Shown here piece by piece: positions 58,982 to 64,000 of a stretch of 64,000 bases of DNA (the first letter of the stretch is position 1; every line of letters starts with the position of its first letter). A program made the position numbers and the translations under genes. Source of the stretch: Rhodococcus sp. 4CII (GTDB lineage: Bacteria; Actinomycetota; Actinomycetes; Mycobacteriales; Mycobacteriaceae); NCBI RefSeq assembly GCF_014256275.1, contig NZ_JACCFE010000002.1:4506001-4570000 (forward strand), written 5' to 3'. Under the pieces are notes generated by a model. It was not told the origin of the DNA. It made no database searches and was given only the letters and a program-made list of their open reading frames with translations.

Positions 58982-60528
58982 CGCGTCACCGCCACCGTGT
59001 CGTCGCTGGTCGTCTCGATCTGTCCGGTGAGCGCTCGGGTGCGCATCACGGTGAACAGTCGATCGGCTCGTGCCTTCGTCTCCCCGGACGGCGCCGACAA
59101 CAGTGCGACGACGACGGACACCGCCAGCGACAGGGGTGCCACCGCGAGCGCCGGGTTCGAGAACCCGAGAACGGAGTCCGGTCCCTGCACCACCGGGCTG
59201 AGCAGGATGACGGTGACCGACAGCACCAGACCGACCACGATGCCGGAGATGACCGCACGCGCCGTCATCCGCTTCCAATACATGGTCAGCAGCAGGGCAG
59301 GCAGGTTCGCGCACGCCGCGATGGACATCCCCAGCGACGCGAGGAACGCGACGTTCTGCTTCTGCGCCGCGAACGCGATGGCGACACCGATGACGCAGGT
59401 CGCCACGGTCGCGACGCGGGCCGCGCGGTGCTGCGCCTTCGCCGACACCGACCCGTTCCGGATCACCTGCCCGTACAGGTCGTGTGCGATCGCACCCGAC
59501 GTTGCGATCACCAGCCCGGACAGTGCGGCCAGGATCGTCACGAACGCGACGGCCGCGACGAACGCCAGGAGCACACCGCCGCCGACGGTTTCGGCGAGCT
59601 GCGCGACCGCGAGATTGCCGCCCCGATTCTCGGATTTGATCACGTCGATGCCGACGAGCTTCGCGGCACCGTACCCGAGCACGGGAACCAGGAGGTAGAA
59701 GGCGAAGAAGATCCAGATGGCCGTGTACGCCGACGTCCGCGCCTGCTTCGCGTCCGGAACGGTGAGGAACCGGATCATCACGTGCGGAAGACCGAGCACG
59801 CCGAGGACGAGTCCGACGGTCTGCGACAGCTGGTCGAAAGATGCTGCACCCGAGGTGCGCTGCGGTGCGACGAAGGACTGGCCGAACTCCGCCAGGGCGG
59901 TGCTGAACGGCCCGAACGGGTTGAAGTCGAATCGCACCAGCACGAGAACGAACAGCACCACGGCACAGACCATGAGGAGACCGGTCTTGATGATCTGGAT
60001 CCAGCTGGTGGCCAGCATCCCACCCACGAGCGTGTACGCGGTGGTGAGTGTTCCGATGATCAGGACGGCCACGGCGTAGTCGAGGTCGAACAGCAGCGAC
60101 ACGAGGAGTGCGGCACCGACCAGTTGCGACACGAGATAGACCACGCTGATCACGACCGTGCTGACGGCCATCATCGACCGCACGTCCTTGCCGGGGAACC
60201 GGGTGGCCAGGACATCCGCCAGCGTGAACCGGCCGAGGTTGCGCAGGGGTTCCGCGATCAGCAGCATCGCGAGCACGAACGCGACGGGCACGAAGACCGC
60301 GAGGTAGAAGCCGTTGAAACCGGTGAGCGCGATCGCGCCGGTGACACCGAGAAACGAGGCGGCGGAGATGAAGTCGCCGGCGATCGCGACGCCGTTCTGC
60401 CGGCCGGTGAGACTTCCGCCCGCGACGTAGTGATCGGCGGCGGACTTGTTTCGCCGCGATGCCCACGCGGTGATCATCAGGGTGACCGCGACGAGTGCGG
60501 CGAAGAGGGACGCTGAGACGAGGTTCAT
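58978..60528 (-). CDS. Solute:sodium symporter, ActP-like (SSS family)
   Basis: Integral membrane protein, 516 residues, about 13 helices. Landmarks are ADHYVAGGSLTGRQNGVAIAGDFISAASFLG (core NGVAIAGDFISAASFLG), GRFTLADVLATRF, LVGGMLATSWIQIIKTGLL and GLPHVMIRFLTVPDAKQAR, all as in acetate/monocarboxylate permease ActP. With the small DUF485 protein upstream it makes the usual ActP-YjcH pair. Likely substrate is a short or aryl-substituted carboxylate; the amidase context suggests something other than plain acetate. Confidence 0.9.
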   Translation of the reverse strand: MNLVSASLFAALVAVTLMITAWASRRNKSAADHYVAGGSLTGRQNGVAIAGDFISAASFLGVTGAIALTGFNGFYLAVFVPVAFVLAMLLIAEPLRNLGRFTLADVLATRFPGKDVRSMMAVSTVVISVVYLVSQLVGAALLVSLLFDLDYAVAVLIIGTLTTAYTLVGGMLATSWIQIIKTGLLMVCAVVLFVLVLVRFDFNPFGPFSTALAEFGQSFVAPQRTSGAASFDQLSQTVGLVLGVLGLPHVMIRFLTVPDAKQARTSAYTAIWIFFAFYLLVPVLGYGAAKLVGIDVIKSENRGGNLAVAQLAETVGGGVLLAFVAAVAFVTILAALSGLVIATSGAIAHDLYGQVIRNGSVSAKAQHRAARVATVATCVIGVAIAFAAQKQNVAFLASLGMSIAACANLPALLLTMYWKRMTARAVISGIVVGLVLSVTVILLSPVVQGPDSVLGFSNPALAVAPLSLAVSVVVALLSAPSGETKARADRLFTVMRTRALTGQIETTSDDTVAVTR

Positions 60529-60531
60529 GTG

Positions 60532-60825
60532 TTATCCCTCCGCCTGGACAGCGATGCGCGAGTCGAGGTCGGCGGCCCGCGTCATGTAGTACCGGGCCAC
60601 GACGATGGCGACGACGAACTGCGCGACCGCATAGAGCCACGCCACCGTCACTCCGCTGAACACGACACCGTCGAGAACCGAAGTGAAACCGCCGAGGACC
60701 GGCAGCGGCAGGAAGAGCACGAGAACCAGGGCGCTGAGTCGGAAGGCGAGGGCGGCACGGGTATCGGCGAGCATTCGTAACTCGGAGACGGGCACGTGGG
60801 GGTCGGGCGGTGACGAGGTGACCAT
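60532..60825 (-). CDS. DUF485 family membrane protein (YjcH-like)
   Basis: A 97-residue protein with two transmembrane helices (about 27-50 and 58-82), LALVLVLFLPLPVLGG-type first helix and AWLYAVAQFVVAIVVARYYM second helix. DUF485 proteins accompany ActP-type symporters and may modulate them. The ATG at 60825 has GGAGGAAAA upstream, and the gene lies three bases from the symporter and two from the flavin reductase. Confidence 0.88.
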   Translation of the reverse strand: MVTSSPPDPHVPVSELRMLADTRAALAFRLSALVLVLFLPLPVLGGFTSVLDGVVFSGVTVAWLYAVAQFVVAIVVARYYMTRAADLDSRIAVQAEG

Positions 60826-60827
60826 GT

Positions 60828-61421
60828 CTATTTTCCTCCGGCTGGAACGGGAACGAGGGCGGGCGTGACGGTGATCGGGTCGGACCATTCGTCGTAGAAC
60901 AGCCAGTCGGGTGACTCGACGGGGACCGACAGCCGATGGAATTTGCGCTGGAAGTAGACGAGACTGTCGCCCTGGTCGCGGGTCTGCACGCGATCCAGTT
61001 CGACGAACATCACCGAATGTGACCCGACGATCTTGCTGTCTGCGATCCGGCCGGCGAGCACGACGTGGGCAGCCCGCAGAATCGGCACTCCGCCGCCGGT
61101 GTCGTCCTCCCAGATGTCCCAGGCGAAGCGGTCCGCCATCGCGACTTTCGTCGCCCCCGCGAAGTGCATGGCCAGTTCCTCGTCGTCGCCCGAGAGCACG
61201 TTGATGCACACCCTGCCGTTCTCCCGGAACACGTTGTGCATCGCGCTGTTCCGATTGACGCAGACGAGCGCCGTGGGCGGGGAGTCGGACACCGAGCAGA
61301 CGGCGGTCACCGTCATCCCACAGCGACCGGCCACACCGTCGGTGGTCACGATGTTGACAGCGGCCGGCAGATTCGCCATCGCCGCGCGGAAGGCCAATTG
61401 CATGGCAGAGAGTTCGGGCAT
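60828..61421 (-). CDS. Flavin reductase (HpaC/RutF-like)
   Basis: A 197-residue split-barrel FMN-binding flavin:NAD(P)H reductase. Features are FRAAMANLPAAVNIVTTDG, GMTVTAVCSVSDSPPTALVCVN and RVCINVLSGDDEELAMHFAG, typical of the reductase components of two-component monooxygenases. The C-terminal extension of about 40 residues (FHRLSVPVESPDWLFYDEW) is longer than in HpaC. No matching flavin-dependent oxygenase is in the window, so the partner must be farther right or elsewhere. It is the first gene of the minus-strand unit that ends in the amidase. Confidence 0.85.
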   Translation of the reverse strand: MPELSAMQLAFRAAMANLPAAVNIVTTDGVAGRCGMTVTAVCSVSDSPPTALVCVNRNSAMHNVFRENGRVCINVLSGDDEELAMHFAGATKVAMADRFAWDIWEDDTGGGVPILRAAHVVLAGRIADSKIVGSHSVMFVELDRVQTRDQGDSLVYFQRKFHRLSVPVESPDWLFYDEWSDPITVTPALVPVPAGGK

Positions 61422-61646
61422 TTTCAGCCTCCATCAGTCGGAACAGGAAGTGTGTCTTAACAGTGCGTCCGTCTTCCCCCGAGAAGAATATGACGCACGT
61501 CATGCGCTGGAACAGTGGCGGCGACGCTACTTTCTCGCAGTAAGTCGCCTATCCGCGTAGGGGATTTCTTCAGTTGCCTATCGCTTCCGACACCGCCGGT
61601 GTTCACTGGACGGAAGAAGCAGGCAGTCGTCTCGAGGCAGGATGCA
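61422..61646. promoter_or_regulatory. Divergent region before the flavin reductase and the response regulator
   Basis: A perfect palindrome ATGACGCACGTCAT at 61491-61504 (ATGACG/CGTCAT around CA) and a second CCTA-TCCGCG-TAGG near 61548-61561 are the clearest symmetric elements. They could be binding sites for the adjacent FixJ/NarL-type regulator, and they lie between two divergently transcribed genes. Confidence 0.4.
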
Positions 61647-62270
61647 ATGGAGCAGCAGGAAACGCGGGTCTACATCGTCGACGACGATCAGGAGTTGTGC
61701 GCATCGCTTGCGTGGCTTCTCGATTCGGTCGACATCAAGGCGGAGTCCTACTTCTCGGTGCACTCGTTTCTGGAGGGCTACCGGCGCGACGTCCCGGCCT
61801 GCCTCGTCCTGGACGTCCGGATGCCGGAGGTCGGGGGATTCCAACTCCAGGAGGTGCTCCTCGCGGACGAATCGCCGATACCGATCATCTTCGTGTCTGC
61901 GCACGGCGACATCAAGATGTCGGTGCGGGCGCTCCAACGGGGCGCGCTCACGTTCATCGAGAAGCCCTACGATCCGCAGCACATGCTCGACGTCATCCAG
62001 GACGCGCTCCGGGTCGCGCGCCAACGATTCGGCGAAACCCGCACGAGAACCGAATTGCAGGCCCGGATCGACGCGCTCACGGCTCGGGAACGCGAAATTC
62101 TCGCGCTCGTACTCGACGGATTGCCGAGCAAGAACATCGCCAAGGAGCTGGGCATCAGCGTGAAAACTGTCGACGTGCATCGCACCCGGATCAAGGAGAA
62201 GACCGGGGCCGACAGCATCGCCGTCCTGGTGCGCGACATCCTGCAGGCCGGAATTGCCGTTCCGCGATAG
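61647..62270 (+). CDS. FixJ/NarL-type response regulator
   Basis: A 207-residue two-component regulator. The receiver domain (about 8-122) has VYIVDDDQELC with the acidic pair, the phospho-acceptor aspartate in PACLVLDVRMPEVGG (about D58), and K in FIEKPYDP. The LuxR-type helix-turn-helix (about 140-200) has LTAREREILALVLDGLPSKNIAKELGISVKTVDVHR (core GLPSKNIAKELGISVKTV). FixJ/StyR/TodT-like regulators control microaerobic or aromatic catabolic genes. No sensor kinase gene is adjacent. It diverges from the flavin-reductase operon and is its most likely regulator. Confidence 0.9.
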   Translation: MEQQETRVYIVDDDQELCASLAWLLDSVDIKAESYFSVHSFLEGYRRDVPACLVLDVRMPEVGGFQLQEVLLADESPIPIIFVSAHGDIKMSVRALQRGALTFIEKPYDPQHMLDVIQDALRVARQRFGETRTRTELQARIDALTAREREILALVLDGLPSKNIAKELGISVKTVDVHRTRIKEKTGADSIAVLVRDILQAGIAVPR

Positions 62271-62300
62271 CTTCTCGCCGTCGAACGATGGGGAAGACCC

Positions 62301-63260
62301 TCACGGAAGTTCGACGACGAGACGCCCGGATCGAGCGCGCGACACACACGCCGCGATTCTGTCGCCGGCCTTCCGCTCGCTCTTGGTGAGGCAGTTGTCC
62401 CGATGGTCTGGCTCGCCTTCCAGCACATCGAGGACACAGGTGCCGCAGATACCCTCCCGGCAGGACGTGTCGATCTCGATGTCGTTCTCCTCGAGCACCT
62501 CGGCGATCGACTTTCCGGCCGGCACGTCGAACACCTCGCCCGTGTCGAGTTCCAATTCGAACGCCGTGTCTTCCCCGGTCGACACGGGTGCCGCGGCCTC
62601 GAAATGCTCGAAGTGCACCGAGTCCTCGCCGACCGCCGCTTCCGCCAACTGGCGGACCCGAGCCATGAAACCTTCGGGGCCGCACGTGTAGACGTGCGTC
62701 GCGGCGGATGCGTCCACCAGGATCTTCTCCAGGGCCGAGAACTGGTCGTCGCGCGTCAGACCGAAATGCAGGTGCACGTCACGGCGGAAGTCCGAGGCCT
62801 CCAGCAGTTCGACGAAGGCCGCCTGCTCCCTCGCCCGGGCGAAGTAGTGCAGTTCGAACCGGCGTCCGTCCCGGTGCAGTGCGAAAGCCAGGCTCAGCAT
62901 CGGTGTGAGGCCGATGCCTGCGGCGACCAGGATGTGCCGATCCGCGTGCTCGGCGACGGCGAGCAGCGTGCGCGGCCGGCTGATCCGCAACTCGCTGCCG
63001 AGCGACACCTGGTCGTGCAACGCGGCCGAGCCGCCGCGCGGGCCGGTCTCGCGTTTGACTGCGACAACATAGGATTCGGGTTCGTGCGGCGGGCTGCACA
63101 GTGAGTATTGAGTGAGGACGTCCGTCGGTCCGAGGATGTCGATGTGGGCGCCCGCCGGATAGGGGTCGAACGGGGAACCGTCCGTGCGAACCAGTCGGAA
63201 GGACTTGATATCCGGTGCTTCGTCGACGATGTCCGCGACGGTGACAGTGAACATGCTCAT
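62301..63260 (-). CDS. Phthalate-dioxygenase-reductase-type oxidoreductase
   Basis: A 319-residue one-component reductase in FMN-NAD-[2Fe-2S] order. The flavin domain has DVLTQYSLCSPPHEPESY, the nucleotide domain has HILVAAGIGLTPMLSLA and HVYTCGPEGFM, and the C-terminal ferredoxin has SCREGICGTCVLDV with a distal cysteine in DRIAACVSRA. Such proteins feed Rieske oxygenases or cytochromes P450 in aromatic or vanillate-type demethylation. The oxygenase partner is not in the window. It is 27 bp downstream of the SDR gene and so is probably part of a larger catabolic operon that continues to the right. Confidence 0.9.
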   Translation of the reverse strand: MSMFTVTVADIVDEAPDIKSFRLVRTDGSPFDPYPAGAHIDILGPTDVLTQYSLCSPPHEPESYVVAVKRETGPRGGSAALHDQVSLGSELRISRPRTLLAVAEHADRHILVAAGIGLTPMLSLAFALHRDGRRFELHYFARAREQAAFVELLEASDFRRDVHLHFGLTRDDQFSALEKILVDASAATHVYTCGPEGFMARVRQLAEAAVGEDSVHFEHFEAAAPVSTGEDTAFELELDTGEVFDVPAGKSIAEVLEENDIEIDTSCREGICGTCVLDVLEGEPDHRDNCLTKSERKAGDRIAACVSRARSGRLVVELP

Positions 63261-63287
63261 GGTGATCCTTCTCGTCGCGCGGACGGG

Positions 63288-64000
63288 TTACCGCATATAC
63301 AGGCCGCCGTTGACGTCCCAGCAGGCTCCCGTGACCGAGGCGGCCGTCGGAGACGCGAGCAGGGCAACCGTCTCGGCGATGAAGTCGGGTGAGCCCAGGG
63401 TGCCCACCGGAATCGTGGTGACAATCGCGGCGAGCTTGTCCGAGGGCACCGTCTCCCGCACCACCGGGAGGTCCAGCGGCCCGGGGGAGACGGCGTTGAC
63501 CGTCACACCGGACGGCGCGAGTTCGCGTGCGAACACCTTGGTCAGCGTGCCGACGCCGCCCTTCGCCGCGGCGTAGTGGGCGCCGGTCGCGGTGCCGCCG
63601 TTCTGGCCGGCGAGCGACGCGACGTTGACGATTCGGCCGTATCCGCGTTCGGCGAAATGGCTGCCGAACACCTGACAGCCGAGGAACGCCCCGTTGAGGT
63701 TGATCTCGACGATGTCCGAGAATTCCTCGGGCGCGATGGCCATCAGCGACCCGGTCTGCGACCGGCCCGCGTTGTTGACGAGAACGTCCGCCCCACCCCA
63801 GAGGTCGACGACCAGGTCGCGCACGGATTCGAAGTTGGCCTTCTTCCGGACGTCGAGCGGTGCGGCGACGGCAGTGGTACCGGAGGCATCGAGCTCTGCG
63901 GCAGTCTCTTTCGCCGCGGCCTCGTCGAGGTCCGCGACCACCACTCGATATCCGCGGTCGTGCAACTGTCGGGCGATGGCGGCGCCGAGCCCGCGCCCAG
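63288..64000 (-). CDS. Short-chain dehydrogenase/reductase (N-terminus beyond the right edge)
   Basis: Classical SDR, with 237 residues visible and the first 15 or so missing. The frame continues to the end of the window as GRGLGAAIARQLHDRGYRVV, which is the tail of the TGxxxGxG motif, so the gene does not start at the TTG near 63965. It has VLVNNAGRSQTG, the serine in IVNVASLAGQ and YxxxK in HYAAAKGG, then VNAVSPGPLDLPV and the C-terminal TGACWDVNGGLYMR. It is upstream of the oxidoreductase in the same unit. Substrate unknown. Confidence 0.88.
   Translation of the reverse strand, partial: GRGLGAAIARQLHDRGYRVVVADLDEAAAKETAAELDASGTTAVAAPLDVRKKANFESVRDLVVDLWGGADVLVNNAGRSQTGSLMAIAPEEFSDIVEINLNGAFLGCQVFGSHFAERGYGRIVNVASLAGQNGGTATGAHYAAAKGGVGTLTKVFARELAPSGVTVNAVSPGPLDLPVVRETVPSDKLAAIVTTIPVGTLGSPDFIAETVALLASPTAASVTGACWDVNGGLYMR

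Noticed and set aside
1..64000. CRISPR arrays, insertion sequences, prophage genes, tRNA or rRNA genes
   Set aside because: No regularly spaced direct repeats, transposase or integrase motifs, terminal inverted repeats with target duplications, or tRNA-like cloverleaf sequences were seen. Weak tRNA-like folds cannot be excluded without a scan.

Overview
The window is high-GC, densely coded DNA that reads as chromosome of a large-genome Rhodococcus (R. jostii/opacus type). This is inferred from recognisable actinobacterial families: a GlnX/GlnH pair, an EthA-type monooxygenase, a barbiturase, a complete phenylacetate (paa) cluster with an actinobacterial layout, and many catabolic enzymes with their own regulators. 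I see no IS element, prophage, CRISPR array, tRNA or rRNA.

Layout. (1) 1-8941: a glycine module. A tandem glycine riboswitch precedes gcvP-gcvT-gcvH-glyA-sdaA (minus strand; sdaA runs off the left edge). lipA and lpdA (plus strand) supply lipoylation and the L protein. (2) 8962-16237: a YddG-like exporter diverges from a cluster of an FAD amine-oxidase-fold enzyme, a DapA-family lyase, an AGCS amino-acid:cation symporter and an aminobutyraldehyde-type dehydrogenase. The divergent gap carries two identical 16-bp copies of a TGTGATCACA palindrome. (3) 16261-23357: an aromatic-acid MFS carrier, a YihY/BrkB membrane protein, an EthA-like Baeyer-Villiger monooxygenase with an SDR and a divergent TetR regulator, and a secreted protein of unknown function. 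(4) 23458-24640: a gene graveyard with MFS, SDR and epoxide hydrolase remnants around an SRPBCC gene. (5) 24768-27136: glnX-glnH without the usual pknG. (6) 27524-32064: oxidative pyrimidine degradation (barbiturase, probable ureidomalonase, PucR regulator).

(7) 32542-37750: a class III CoA-transferase, a double-hotdog hydratase and a CitE-like lyase, divergent from an acyl-CoA dehydrogenase and a GntR/UTRA regulator. Together they suggest C5-dicarboxylate (itaconate/mesaconate/citramalate type) breakdown to acetyl-CoA and pyruvate. (8) 37982-39124: a secreted GH5-like glycosidase. (9) 39294-43772: a 1,492-residue SF1 helicase with a C-terminal Vsr-like nuclease domain, a candidate single-gene defence system. 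(10) 43794-55612: the phenylacetate pathway (paaI, an EthD gene and paaZ on minus; paaJFHG-ABCDE-K on plus), with three TetR-type operator copies but no PaaR gene in the window. An AraC regulator follows. (11) 56587-64000: an amidase pseudogene; an operon of flavin reductase, DUF485 protein, solute:sodium symporter and amidase; a FixJ/NarL response regulator without a kinase; a phthalate-dioxygenase-reductase-type oxidoreductase; and a partial SDR.

Convergent gene ends are repeatedly separated by long hairpins of at least two related sequence families, probably bidirectional terminators.
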